Source of the DNA: Nocardia camponoti
Lineage (GTDB): Bacteria; Actinomycetota; Actinomycetes; Mycobacteriales; Mycobacteriaceae
Direction: 5' to 3'
DNA: 64,000 nt
Assembly (NCBI RefSeq): GCF_014646135.1
Contig: NZ_BMMW01000001.1
Span: 1,257,570-1,321,569 of the forward strand
Shown: in pieces, positions 25,429 to 34,066 of the stretch
Position numbering within the stretch: the first letter of the stretch is position 1
How the letters are laid out: every line of letters starts with the position of its first letter
The notes under the pieces: model-generated
Told to the model about the DNA's origin: nothing
Databases searched by the model: none
The model's input: the letters and a program-made list of their open reading frames with translations, nothing else
Program-made: the position numbers and the translations under genes

Positions 25429-25454
25429 AATGTTGGCCAGGTCTGCCTAACATT
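25429..25454 (+). promoter_or_regulatory. Inverted-repeat operator and -10 box of the DtxR/MntR-type gene
   Basis: A 26-base imperfect palindrome has AATGTT at one end and AACATT at the other, with GGC and GCC inside. It contains a -10-like TAACAT (25448-25453), placing the expected transcription start at about 25460, the GTG of the regulator gene. A palindrome over the promoter of a metalloregulator suggests autoregulation. Inference from pattern only. Confidence 0.45.
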
Positions 25455-25459
25455 GCAGG

Positions 25460-26218
25460 GTGCCAGGTAAACGAGACGTCGCCACCCGTCGCGCGCTGAC
25501 GCAACCCGGTGAGCAGGGCGAACTCGACCCTGCCAACCCCGAAACCAGTGTCGCGCCCGATCTGTCGTCGGTGGCCCAGGACTATTTGAAATGCATTTGG
25601 ACCGCACAGGAGTGGTCGCAGGAGAAGGTGTCGACGAAGCTGCTCGCCGAGCGGATGGGCGTTTCGGCGTCGACGGTCTCGGAAGCGGTGCGCAAGCTGT
25701 CCGACCAGGGTTTGGTTGAGCACGCGCGGTACGGGTCGATCACGTTGACGTCGCAGGGTCGGCGCGCGGCGATCGAGATGGTGCGTCGCCACCGGTTGAT
25801 CGAGACGTTCCTCGTGAACGAATTAGGTTACGGCTGGGACGAAGTGCACGACGAAGCTGAGATTCTTGAGCACGCGGTGTCGGAGTTGTTGATGTCGCGC
25901 ATCGACGCGAAACTGGGCCACCCCGACCGCGACCCCCACGGTGACCCGATCCCTTCGGTCGACGGCGACGTCCCGACCCCACCCGCCCGCAAGCTGTCGG
26001 ATTTCGCGGCGGGCGAGTCGGGTCGAGTGGCTCGTATCTCGGATGCCGACCCGGCGATGCTGCGCTATTTCGACTCGGTAGGCATCGCCTTGGACACGTT
26101 GATCACCGTGGAAGAGCGTCGCGATTTCGCGGGCACGATCGCGGTGCGCCTCGCTGCGGCTGACGGCCCAACCGAGTTGGGAACGCTTGCGGCCGAAGCG
26201 ATTTGGTTGACTGCCTAG
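25460..26218 (+). CDS. DtxR-family metal-dependent transcriptional regulator (MntR/SirR type)
   Basis: Cytoplasmic metal-responsive repressor of 252 residues. An N-terminal winged helix (about 35-95: AQDYLKCIW, VSASTVSEAVRKL, LVEHARYGSITLT) is followed by the dimerisation and metal-binding segment (HRLIETFLVNELGYGWDEVHDEAEILEHAVS) and a C-terminal SH3-like part (after about 180). Position next to ribF matches M. tuberculosis sirR (Rv2788). The ~30-residue N-terminal leader before the helix is longer than usual, so the start may be further in, but GTG 25460 fits a leaderless transcript. Mn(II) or Fe(II) cannot be told apart by eye. Confidence 0.9.
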   Translation: MPGKRDVATRRALTQPGEQGELDPANPETSVAPDLSSVAQDYLKCIWTAQEWSQEKVSTKLLAERMGVSASTVSEAVRKLSDQGLVEHARYGSITLTSQGRRAAIEMVRRHRLIETFLVNELGYGWDEVHDEAEILEHAVSELLMSRIDAKLGHPDRDPHGDPIPSVDGDVPTPPARKLSDFAAGESGRVARISDADPAMLRYFDSVGIALDTLITVEERRDFAGTIAVRLAAADGPTELGTLAAEAIWLTA

Positions 26219-27069
26219 CAGTTGCTGAAGTACGTGCGCAGGGCAGGAGGGACTCCCTCGCGCTCGGCTGCCGACCAGCAGATGTCGTGAGGGAAGATCG
26301 TGTAGGTCTGCCAGCGGCCGGGGACGCGGGTCACGAGGCGCTGGTTGTCGCCCGGAGTGTCCCAGCGGATCACCGCCCACTTGCCGTCGCACTTATCGAT
26401 CGTCGCGACCGGGGATGGGTTGACACCGAGTTCCGTCTCGATCGTTGCCTCGTCGCAGACGCCGACCTGGGGTTGCACATCGTTGAACCGCAGTTTCCCG
26501 GTCGCGGTGTCGCCTGGATTGACCAGGAAAATCGTGTGCATTCCTTCGGGGACCGGGCTGGTGCCGGGCGGGGCGGTCATGCCGAGGTAGTAGCAGCCGG
26601 TTTCGGCGGTGAAGCTCACCTTGCCTTGCATGTTGGTCACGCCGTCGAGGCGCTTGACTTCGGACGTCTCGCCGAGGGGGATGTCGTGAGTCGCGGGATC
26701 GCAGGGGCGTTGGAGTGAAAGGCGAACGGAGACACCGGGAACCGGGCTGCCGCCGAGCGTCACGGTGGTGACTTCGATGGTGCCGTTTCCAGCGGGTTTC
26801 GTTGTCGGGCCGCTTGGCTGGCCGGGCGCAGCCGGAGGGGACGCGACGGTGGGCGGCACGGACGCGGGCGCACCGGGCACGGGCGGTTGTGCGGGTGTCG
26901 CCGCACTGGTGATTACGGGAGTTGTTGCGGCACTGGGTGTTCCGACCGTCGTGGTGCGCGGGGTGCCCGCTTGCGATGACGAGGACGGAGCGTCACCGCC
27001 GCCGCACCCGGCGAGAACCGTTGTCGCACAAGCGAGTGCGATGAGCCAGGACTTTCTGAATGCCGTCAC
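26215..27069 (-). CDS. Putative secreted lipoprotein with Thr/Pro-rich linker
   Basis: A 284-residue protein of unknown function. A lysine/arginine-containing N-terminus and hydrophobic helix lead to lipobox LAGC at about 18-21. A low-complexity Ser/Thr/Pro/Ala linker (about 26-95) then precedes a C-terminal globular part (about 96-284) with several cysteines, including the final residue, which could form disulphides outside the membrane. The gene converges on the metalloregulator and overlaps its stop by four bases. I do not recognise a domain family. The linker resembles wall-spanning linkers of mycolata lipoproteins. Confidence 0.8.
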   Translation of the reverse strand: MTAFRKSWLIALACATTVLAGCGGGDAPSSSSQAGTPRTTTVGTPSAATTPVITSAATPAQPPVPGAPASVPPTVASPPAAPGQPSGPTTKPAGNGTIEVTTVTLGGSPVPGVSVRLSLQRPCDPATHDIPLGETSEVKRLDGVTNMQGKVSFTAETGCYYLGMTAPPGTSPVPEGMHTIFLVNPGDTATGKLRFNDVQPQVGVCDEATIETELGVNPSPVATIDKCDGKWAVIRWDTPGDNQRLVTRVPGRWQTYTIFPHDICWSAAEREGVPPALRTYFSNC

Positions 27070-27156
27070 GATTCACCCTTCCCGATGACCATACGCAATG
27101 GCTATCGGTGGGCGCACCGTGCGTGTTAGGGGTTGCCTAGGCCCCTGAACAGGGAC

Positions 27157-28380
27157 TCAGTCGCCCATCCCCTTGGGTCGCACCAACATGACCGACGCGG
27201 CCCGCTTGCCGCTTTCCTGGAGCAACGCGATCGCGCGACCGGTGGGGTCGATCGCGGCGTAGACGCCCTTGATGCCGATGGGGTCTAGCCAGCGGCCCTC
27301 GCGGAGGTCAGTGGCCTGGACATCGGTGATGTCGCGGGTCGGGAACGCGGTACTGACGGCCGTATCGATGTCGAGACTCAGCAGCGAGGGTGTTGGCTCA
27401 GCGTGCGCGGGGGCGACAGGACTGCTAGCACCTGCCCGCCCGCCAGCTTCGGCGGTCGGACCGCTGTCAGCAGATTCGGGGGTGCCCGTACTACGGGGCG
27501 CGGCGTCCACTTCTGGCGTAGCCGAGGCCACCAGCGGGGCGATGGGGCGCGCATCGCTGCCAGCGGATTCCGGGTCACCCGCGTCAAGGAAGGTGGCAGG
27601 TCCGGCGGCGTCCACTTCTGGCGTAGCCGGTGCGCTCGGAAGCGCATCGGAGGTTGGGTCCGTTGGGGGCGGGTCCAATACATCGGCGATGGTCGCCAAT
27701 TCCTCAAGCGTGCGCGCGTGTTCGAGGGTGAACGGGCCGACGCGCGTCCGCCGCAACGCCGTCAAATGGCCGCCGACGCCCAACGCCGCGCCCAAATCGC
27801 GAGCTAGCGCGCGAATGTAGGTGCCGGACGAGCAGTCGACCTCCACATCCAAGTCGACGAAGTCGCCCTCGTCGCGCCGGGCCAGCACATCGAAGCGCGA
27901 CACCGTCACCGGCCGCGCCGCCAACACCACTTCCTCACCAGCACGTGCCCGCGCATACGCCCGCTCGCCATCGATCTTGATCGCGCTCACCGTCGCGGGA
28001 ACCTGCTGGATATCGCCGGTCAGCTTCGCGATTTCGGCGGCGATCACCTCGTCGGTCACGCGCGCGGCAGACGTGGTCGCGGTGACCTCACCGTCGGCGT
28101 CATCGGTCATCGTCGACTGCCCAAGCCGGATCGTCGCCGTGTACGACTTCGTCGTCAAAATCAACTGCCCAAGCAGTTTCGTCGCCCGCTCAACACCGAG
28201 CACGAGCACCCCGGTCGCCATCGGGTCCAACGTCCCGGCGTGCCCAACCTTCTTGGTGCGCAACAACTTTCGTCCACGCGCCACCACGTCATGGCTCGTC
28301 ATGCCCGATTCTTTGTCCACGATCACGAGCCCGCCGAGCTCGTTGACGAGGGGCCGCCGTCGCGGCTGGTTGCGCCCCAT
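27157..28380 (-). CDS. truB: tRNA pseudouridine-55 synthase TruB with a ~100-residue low-complexity insert
   Basis: Converts U55 of tRNAs to pseudouridine. The catalytic motif GHAGTLDPMATGVL carries the catalytic Asp; YTATIRLG, YARARAGEEV and DCSSGTYIRALARDLG are also present. Residues about 234-335 are an Ala/Pro/Asp/Ser-rich insert between the catalytic part and the C-terminal RNA-binding segment (LREGRWLD to VRPKGMGD), making it 407 residues against about 300 usually. ATG 28380 shares one base with the pptT stop (TGATG), implying translational coupling. The frame opens further upstream inside pptT, but family alignment begins after MGRNQPRR. Confidence 0.95.
   Translation of the reverse strand: MGRNQPRRRPLVNELGGLVIVDKESGMTSHDVVARGRKLLRTKKVGHAGTLDPMATGVLVLGVERATKLLGQLILTTKSYTATIRLGQSTMTDDADGEVTATTSAARVTDEVIAAEIAKLTGDIQQVPATVSAIKIDGERAYARARAGEEVVLAARPVTVSRFDVLARRDEGDFVDLDVEVDCSSGTYIRALARDLGAALGVGGHLTALRRTRVGPFTLEHARTLEELATIADVLDPPPTDPTSDALPSAPATPEVDAAGPATFLDAGDPESAGSDARPIAPLVASATPEVDAAPRSTGTPESADSGPTAEAGGRAGASSPVAPAHAEPTPSLLSLDIDTAVSTAFPTRDITDVQATDLREGRWLDPIGIKGVYAAIDPTGRAIALLQESGKRAASVMLVRPKGMGD
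27500..27629. repeat. In-frame direct repeat inside the truB insert
   Basis: A 25-base unit at 27500-27524 recurs exactly at 27605-27629, spaced 105 bases (35 codons). It encodes the doubled peptide ATPEVDAA. The repeat spacing being a multiple of three keeps the frame open. Confidence 0.85.
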
Positions 28381-29096
28381 CAGCCGTGCGCGATCGCGGT
28401 CATGATCAGCCCATCGGCGATCCGCCACCGGCCGTCGAACGAAACCAGCGGTGCGCCACCGTCTTTCGTCGTGCCGGGAATCAACAACTCCGCATGGAAC
28501 GTGCCCGCGCCCGAATCGGAAGTGGCACTGTCGATCTCAAAGGTGATGTGCGCGTCTTCAAAACCCAACCAGCGCAATGTGAGGGGAAACCACGCCTTGT
28601 ACGTTGCCTCTTTCGCGCAAAAAAGCAGGCGATCGAGGTGCAGGTCCGACGACGTTGTCGTCAACCACTCACGTTCGGCCGCAAGCGAAACCGAATCGAG
28701 CACGCCATCGGGCAGCGGTCCGTGCGGTTCGGCGTCAATGCCAACCGACCGGAACCGCAGCGAGTGCGCCAACGCGGCGGCCCGGTACCCGTCGCAGTGG
28801 GTCAAACTCCCGACGATCCCGCGCGGAAACAGCGGCATCCCCCGCTCACCTTTGCCGATCGCGACGGGCGCTTCGCCCAACTCACGCAGGGCTTCGCGCG
28901 CGCAGTGCCGGGCACCGATGAAGTCGCGACGCCGCTTCTCGACCGAATTCGCGATCAGGTGTTCCTCGGCCGGGTGCGCGGTGAGCCCATCGGGGTAGGC
29001 GAACAGCTCCGCGGCGACGACCCCGGACGGCAGGATCGAGCCCAGTCCCGCCGCGACGTGTGGGGCCGCCGACTGGCCGCCCGGTGAGTTACCCAT
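28380..29096 (-). CDS. pptT: 4'-phosphopantetheinyl transferase (PptT type)
   Basis: Transfers phosphopantetheine from CoA to carrier-domain serines, converting apo to holo synthases. The 238-residue protein has VGSLTHC, VGIDAEPH (Mg-binding Asp/Glu) and FCAKEATYKAWFPLT, and aligns closely from memory with M. tuberculosis PptT (227 residues), including RWLGFEDAHITFE. It lies 44 bases after pptH on the same strand and overlaps truB by one base. It is the only such enzyme in the window and so the likely activator of the synthetase carrier domains as well as of mycolate-type polyketide synthases. Confidence 0.97.
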   Translation of the reverse strand: MGNSPGGQSAAPHVAAGLGSILPSGVVAAELFAYPDGLTAHPAEEHLIANSVEKRRRDFIGARHCAREALRELGEAPVAIGKGERGMPLFPRGIVGSLTHCDGYRAAALAHSLRFRSVGIDAEPHGPLPDGVLDSVSLAAEREWLTTTSSDLHLDRLLFCAKEATYKAWFPLTLRWLGFEDAHITFEIDSATSDSGAGTFHAELLIPGTTKDGGAPLVSFDGRWRIADGLIMTAIAHG

Positions 29097-29140
29097 ACGC
29101 CAACGAAATCAGTCGACCACGATCGGCGCAAATCCCCAGC

Positions 29141-30094
29141 TCAGACCCCACGTCGACGCTCAGCTTTGGCCCGCATCTCAGCGGCGGCCGCTTCCATTTC
29201 CGGCGTGACCTTGAAGTGGCCGCCCCACTCGTTGAGGTCGCCGTCGGCATAGACCGGTTCGGGCAGGATCTGGCGCAGCAGCGGGTCGGGCATGCCGCGC
29301 CGCTTCCATTCGCGCGGATAGCCGAGCGACACCTCTTCGAAGCGCACGCCGTCGTAGTAGGTGGTGCGCGGAATGTGGAGGTGGCCGTAAACCGAGCACA
29401 CGACGTTGTAGGTGCGATGCCAGTCGGCGGTGCGGTCGGTGCCGCACCACATCGAGAATTCGGGGTAGAACAGGATGTCGGTTGGCTGCCTGACCAGCGG
29501 AAAGTGGTTAATCAGCACGACGGGCGCGTCGCCGAGCGCGTCGAGTCGCCGCTTGGTGTACTGAACGCGGGCGTGGCACCAGGCGTCGCGGGTGAGGTAC
29601 GGATCGGGGGTCAGCAGGAACTCGTCGGTGGCGACGACATTGCGTTCCCGCGCGACCGCGAGCCCTTCGGCCTTCGTCGACGTGCCCGCGGGCAGCCACG
29701 AGTAGTCGTACAGGAGGAACATCGGGGCGAGCGTGACCTGCCCGCCGAATGCTTCCGCGCCCGGGCCGGTCCACACGGGGAATGGGTCTTCGGGCGTCAC
29801 GACGTCGAGGTCGCGGCACAGCGCGACGAGGTAGTCGTAGCGCGCTGCCCCGTGCATCTGCACCGGGTCCTTGGGCGTCGTCCACAGCTCGTGGTTGCCA
29901 GGCACCCAGATCACCTTCGCGAACCGCTCACGCAACAACCCGAGCGCCCACCGCACCTCGTCGGCCTTCTCGCCGACGTCGCCCGCGACAATCAGCCAGT
30001 CTTCCGGCGAGTCGGCCTGGATGCTCTCAACGACCGGCTTGTTGCCTTGATGCCCGATGTGCACATCACTGACCGCCATCACCTTCGGAATCAC
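29141..30094 (-). CDS. pptH: Metallophosphoesterase, probable phosphopantetheinyl hydrolase PptH
   Basis: Calcineurin-like metallophosphoesterase of 317 residues: VSDVHIGH (about 8-15), VAGDVGEK (about 36-43), PGNHELW, INHFPLV and YGHLHIPR supply the metal ligands in the usual order. Its place directly before pptT is the one recalled for Rv2795c of M. tuberculosis, reported as PptH, which strips phosphopantetheine from carrier proteins and opposes PptT. The enzyme class is seen in the sequence; the PptH assignment rests on synteny and remembered literature. Confidence 0.88.
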   Translation of the reverse strand: MIPKVMAVSDVHIGHQGNKPVVESIQADSPEDWLIVAGDVGEKADEVRWALGLLRERFAKVIWVPGNHELWTTPKDPVQMHGAARYDYLVALCRDLDVVTPEDPFPVWTGPGAEAFGGQVTLAPMFLLYDYSWLPAGTSTKAEGLAVARERNVVATDEFLLTPDPYLTRDAWCHARVQYTKRRLDALGDAPVVLINHFPLVRQPTDILFYPEFSMWCGTDRTADWHRTYNVVCSVYGHLHIPRTTYYDGVRFEEVSLGYPREWKRRGMPDPLLRQILPEPVYADGDLNEWGGHFKVTPEMEAAAAEMRAKAERRRGV

Positions 30095-30131
30095 GGTTCC
30101 AGATTGGCATACCGGCGAAGAGCGGTTGCGA

Positions 30132-31091
30132 TCACGCCAACTTCCGCAGTGCCCCGTCCAGCTCGCTTTGGTAGAAGTCGAAGAACGCGTCCATGTTCGG
30201 GCCGACGTTCATCAAGGCGATCCGGTCGTACCCCGCGTCGCGGGCCGTGCGGACCACGTCGACGTAGTCGCTCGGGTCGTTGCCGCAGACCATCGCGGCG
30301 CGCATGTCCGAGGCGCGGACGGTGGTCGACGCGGCGGCGAAGTTGGCCGGGTTGGGCAGCTCAGACATCACCTTCCATCCGCCGAGCGCGAAGCGGTTGG
30401 TCCTCAGCGCCGCTTCCGCGCCAGCCTCTGGCGTGTCGGCGTAGGCGACGCCGATTTCCAGGTAGCGCGGACCGTCACCGCCGGCATCCTGGTACGCCCG
30501 TACCAGGGCGGGGTCGGGTTCGACGGCGAACATCGCGCCGCCCAGTTCCGCGGCGATCTCGGCGGCGCGATGCCCGCCCGCCGCGACCGCGATCACGGGC
30601 GGCGTCTCGGGCAAGTCCCACACCCGCGCGTCCGCCAGCGACAGATATTCGCCGTAGTAGCTGCGGTAACCGCCCTGCCACAGCAGCCTGATGATCTCCA
30701 ACGCCTCACGCAGCATGTGATGCCGAATCGGGGTCGGCGGGAAACCCTCGTCGACGATGTGCTCATTGAGCCGCTCACCAGCGCCGATGCCGAGCGTGAA
30801 ACGACCGTCGGAGAGGATCGCGGTGGTCGCGGCGGCCTGGGCGATGATGGCGGGGTGGTAGCGGATGATCGGGCACGTCACGCCGGTTGCCAGCCCGATG
30901 CGGTCGGTGCGCTCAGCAATCGCGCCGAGCGTGCTCCACGCGAACGGCGAGTGCCCCTGGACGTCGAGCCACGGGTGAAAGTGGTCGCTCATCTCGACGA
31001 AATCAAAGCCGACCTGCTCGGCGCGGACGGCCTGACGCACGATGTCTTTCGGGCTGAAAGCCTCAGCGATCAGTTTGAAGCCGATCTGCAT
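30132..31091 (-). CDS. LLM-class F420-dependent oxidoreductase (FGD-like subgroup)
   Basis: A luciferase-like TIM-barrel protein of 319 residues. MQIGFKLIAEAFSPKDIVRQA, EMSDHFHPWLDVQGHSPF, TGVTCPIIRYHPAIIAQA and LGIGAGERLNEHI are hallmarks of the F420-dependent glucose-6-phosphate dehydrogenase-like family. Substrate is unknown; true Fgd proteins share these motifs but the later part diverges. ATG 31091 is preferred to the longer frame (to 31196) because AAGGGG lies 8 bases upstream and the family starts here. It lies 37 bases from pptH on the same strand, but it belongs to the accessory island by content. Confidence 0.88.
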   Translation of the reverse strand: MQIGFKLIAEAFSPKDIVRQAVRAEQVGFDFVEMSDHFHPWLDVQGHSPFAWSTLGAIAERTDRIGLATGVTCPIIRYHPAIIAQAAATTAILSDGRFTLGIGAGERLNEHIVDEGFPPTPIRHHMLREALEIIRLLWQGGYRSYYGEYLSLADARVWDLPETPPVIAVAAGGHRAAEIAAELGGAMFAVEPDPALVRAYQDAGGDGPRYLEIGVAYADTPEAGAEAALRTNRFALGGWKVMSELPNPANFAAASTTVRASDMRAAMVCGNDPSDYVDVVRTARDAGYDRIALMNVGPNMDAFFDFYQSELDGALRKLA

Positions 31092-31411
31092 GGCGAACCC
31101 CTTCGCGGCGCGGCCGAGGACGTCGGCCAACGTTGAGCCTCGGGCGGTGCCGAGCGCGTCAGCAATCGGTGTAGTGACGCGATCCCGGCAGCGCAAGACT
31201 AGCCGCTAGCTCGCCGAACCTTCGATACTGAGCCGAAGTCGAGAGGAACCTGTCGGCGCACGGTGACCATTCAGCAACATTGCGGTGGGCTGGACCGAAA
31301 GTGATTGCGACGCAGGGCAATTGGACGACGCCGAGCCACGCGGGTGATAGGCGGAAATCCGGCCAGTGGCGAGCGGGGCGGTGTGGTCGACACGGGGGTT
31401 GGCCCGGCGCC

Positions 31412-31668
31412 ACCCATTCGAGGGCGTGAGCGGGGCGAATCGACGGGTGACGGGCGCGGCCACCTCGGCGCGGCCGGATATGTCGCGGCGGCCTAGCACC
31501 ACCAATTCGATGGCGTCAGCAGCGCGAATCGACAGGTGACGGGCGCGCGGCCACCTCGGCGCGCGGGCATAGTCGCGATGGCCCAGCGCCACCCATTCGA
31601 TGGCGTCAGCAGCATGAATCGACAGGTGACGGGCGCGCGGCCACCTCGGCGCGGGCTTCCAATCGCGC
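31412..31668. repeat. Three tandem copies of a ~90-bp unit
   Basis: Copies begin near 31412, 31501 and 31591. Copies two and three agree over most of 90 bases, for example in GAATCGACAGGTGACGGG and GCGGCCACCTCGGCGCG; copy one is degenerate and one or two bases shorter. The third copy overlaps the last codons of the DUF4862-like gene, so the array looks like amplification of its 3' end into the gap. The remaining gap (31092-31411) shows no gene or clear signal. Confidence 0.9.
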
Positions 31669-32589
31669 GGCGCGGACCCAGCACAATGTGCGCGCGACCG
31701 TCGCGATTCGGGTCGCGACGTCGGCGCCCACGGGGGCCGACACCTTCACGCCCAGAAACGGGACTGACCCTGCGGCGGCCAGTGCCGTGGTTGCCGTTGC
31801 CAGGTCCAGTTCGGACGATGGGCAAATCGGGCGTGGTGGGGCGTGGCAGTCGTCCCATGCTGGGCCGTAGGGCGTCGCGATGGGCGAGCAGCCCGACAAA
31901 GTGAGGCCCGCGAGCAATCCCGCCGAGCGCACCAACGCGATGTGGCCGAGTACCCCGTCGACCGAGCGCTGTTCCACCATCGACCTGCCCCAATTCAGCA
32001 GGATGCCGAAGTCGGTGCCGGTCCGTTCGCGCGCTAAGGCGACCGCCTCCACCTCCGTTTCTAGCGGCAGAAAGCCTTTCACCACCGGCCGCGCGGCCAT
32101 CGGCGCATCGCAGTGTTCGACAACCAATCGCGCTCCATTCCAATCGAATTCGGCCAGTTCGAGCAGCGACCGAGCGAGTGCTGTCGCACTCGACCCACCC
32201 GCGAGCGAGCGCGGAGCCGAATACAGCGTGACCGCGCGAACCACCCGCGCACCCGCCGCGTCGTGACAGCGCCGAACCACATCGGCGACGTGGCCAACAC
32301 GCTGTACCGCGGCGGCCCGACCCGCGTCGTCGAGCGACGCGAGTCCATTGCGCGCGTCACGTTCGACGTGGTTCATCGTGTCGGGAATCGTGGTGATCAC
32401 GTAGTCACGGCGCGTGTGCACGCGACGCAACAGCCAGCGCTCGTCACCAGCCGAAAGCGCACCCGCATAGGGGATTTCCAGGCCGCCAACGCCGGGGAGT
32501 CTGGTGATCGCGTCGAGGAACCGCCCATGCTGGTCACGGTCGGTCGTCGGCGGCGCCGCGTTGTAGGCGCTAACGATCCAGTTGCTCAT
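31606..32589 (-). CDS. DUF4862-like TIM-barrel protein
   Basis: A 327-residue cytoplasmic protein. Segments such as IVSAYNAAP, GLEIPYAG, RRDYVITTIPDTM, LVVEHCDAP, DFGILLNWGRS and FLGVKVSAP recall the DUF4862 family, thought to adopt a xylose isomerase-like barrel; no function is established. ATG 32589 overlaps the stop of the upstream hydrolase gene by four bases (ATGA), so it is the last gene of the ABC-transporter operon. The C-terminal ~20 residues are encoded by the first unit of a tandem repeat and may not be native. Confidence 0.7.
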   Translation of the reverse strand: MSNWIVSAYNAAPPTTDRDQHGRFLDAITRLPGVGGLEIPYAGALSAGDERWLLRRVHTRRDYVITTIPDTMNHVERDARNGLASLDDAGRAAAVQRVGHVADVVRRCHDAAGARVVRAVTLYSAPRSLAGGSSATALARSLLELAEFDWNGARLVVEHCDAPMAARPVVKGFLPLETEVEAVALARERTGTDFGILLNWGRSMVEQRSVDGVLGHIALVRSAGLLAGLTLSGCSPIATPYGPAWDDCHAPPRPICPSSELDLATATTALAAAGSVPFLGVKVSAPVGADVATRIATVARTLCWVRAARLEARAEVAARPSPVDSCC

Positions 32590-33320
32590 TGTGCTTGTCC
32601 CACAGTGACTTCGGACTGTGGGCAGCGTTCGGACACCGCTTCGACAACGGGATTGCGCAAGGTGGCGACACCCGGCAGCGTCACTTCGACAATGTCGCCT
32701 TCGCCAATTGGTGTGTCAGGTCCGTCGGGGGTGCCGGTCAAGATCAGGTCGCCCGGGTAGAGCGTCATGAACTCCGAACAGAACATCACCAGTTCGGCGG
32801 GCGAGAACCACATTCGGTCAATCCTCGCCCGCTGCACCACCTTTCCGTTGACCCGCGTCGTCAACTCACGCTCAGCAAGACCAGGCAGCGCATCAAGGGC
32901 GACAACCTCCGGCCCAAGCGGGCAGAACGAGTCGACGCTCTTCCCTCGCGTCGACTGCCCGTCCGCGTCTTGCCAGGCGCGAATCGACACGTCGTTGGCC
33001 AGGCACACTCCCGCCAACGCGGCGAGCGCGGCCGATTCCGTGCGCACCGACCGCACCCGCGTGCCGACAACCAACGCCAGCTCCCCCTCACACACCGCGG
33101 TGACCGACGCTGGCACGACGATCTGCTCGTCATGCCCGATCACGCTGTTGGCGAACTTCCCGAAGATCAGCGGGATGCGCGCTGGATCACGCGCTGTCTC
33201 ATCACCATTCGCGCGATAGTTGCGCCCAATGCCGATGAGGCTGCCGGGCAACGTCACTCCCGACGCCAGCACCGCGACCCTGCGCGAATCCGACTGTGGC
33301 GGGACAAAATCCACTCTCAA
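32586..33320 (-). CDS. Fumarylacetoacetate hydrolase (FAH) family protein
   Basis: A 244-residue protein of the FAH/2-oxopent-4-enoate hydratase fold, which uses Mg or Mn to cleave C-C bonds or decarboxylate beta-keto acids. [34 protein letters not shown] (metal Glu), NDVSIRAWQ and [13 protein letters not shown] are visible. TTG 33320 overlaps the ABC ATPase stop (TTGA); GTG 33314 is an alternative start. Its place in an amino-acid transport operon suggests a catabolic role on the imported compound; substrate unknown. Confidence 0.88.
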   Translation of the reverse strand: MRVDFVPPQSDSRRVAVLASGVTLPGSLIGIGRNYRANGDETARDPARIPLIFGKFANSVIGHDEQIVVPASVTAVCEGELALVVGTRVRSVRTESAALAALAGVCLANDVSIRAWQDADGQSTRGKSVDSFCPLGPEVVALDALPGLAERELTTRVNGKVVQRARIDRMWFSPAELVMFCSEFMTLYPGDLILTGTPDGPDTPIGEGDIVEVTLPGVATLRNPVVEAVSERCPQSEVTVGQAQ

Positions 33321-34066
33321 TGGCTAAGCCTCGACGCGTACGACTGCAATCGCGGATGCGCGAACACCTCATCAGGCGGACCTTCGGCGACGATCCCACC
33401 GTTTTCCATGAAGATCACCCGGTCAGCGACCTCGCGGGCGAATTTCATCTCATGCGTCACGATCATCATCGTCATCCCCGACCGCGCGAGTTCGGTCATC
33501 AACTCAAGCACCTCGCCAACCAGTTCGGGGTCGAGCGCCGACGTCGGTTCGTCGAACAAAATCGCCTTCGGTTCCATCATCAGCGCCCGACAAATCGCAA
33601 CGCGCTGCTGCTGCCCACCCGACAAATCCGCCGGATACGCGTGCGCTTTCTCACCTAGCCCAACCGATTTCAGCTTGGCAAGCGCCGCCGCGACGGCCTC
33701 ATCGCGCTTACGCCCGTTGACCACGGTCGCGCCCTCAAGCAGGTTGCCCAGCACCGTCCGATGCGGCCACAGATTGAACTGCTGAAACACCATCGCGATC
33801 TCGCGCCGCAGCCAGGTGAGCCGGAACTGATCAAGCAGCCCCAGCTTCCCGCGCTTGTTCGGCGTGTATTCGACTGTGCGGCCGCCGATTTCAATGCGCC
33901 CACTGTCGGGCACCTCAAGCATGTTGACGCACCTCAACAGCGTGCTCTTGCCCGAACCGCTCGGCCCGATCACCGCGACCACTTCACCGGGCAGCACCTT
34001 GAGGCTCAACTCGCGCAACACCACGTTGTCGCTGTAACTCTTTGTCAGCGAGGTAATTTCGATCAT
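33317..34066 (-). CDS. Polar amino-acid ABC transporter ATP-binding protein
   Basis: A 249-residue ATPase of the GlnQ/HisP class: Walker [11 protein letters not shown]-loop [12 protein letters not shown], signature LSGGQQQR, Walker [13 protein letters not shown] and the H-loop histidine in VTHEM. A ~20-residue segment after GRTVEY (about 65-85, [14 protein letters not shown]) is a variable loop. The ATG overlaps the permease stop (ATGA) and its own stop overlaps the FAH gene, so the subunits are translationally coupled. Confidence 0.96.
   Translation of the reverse strand: MIEITSLTKSYSDNVVLRELSLKVLPGEVVAVIGPSGSGKSTLLRCVNMLEVPDSGRIEIGGRTVEYTPNKRGKLGLLDQFRLTWLRREIAMVFQQFNLWPHRTVLGNLLEGATVVNGRKRDEAVAAALAKLKSVGLGEKAHAYPADLSGGQQQRVAICRALMMEPKAILFDEPTSALDPELVGEVLELMTELARSGMTMMIVTHEMKFAREVADRVIFMENGGIVAEGPPDEVFAHPRLQSYASRLSH

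Noticed and set aside
25326..25607. 94-codon N-terminal extension of RibF
   Set aside because: It overlaps the divergent regulator gene and the operator, and the family starts at GTG 25325.
27125..27148. Short AGGGG/CCCCT inverted repeat after truB as a terminator
   Set aside because: Only five or six paired bases and no T-run; not convincing enough to list.
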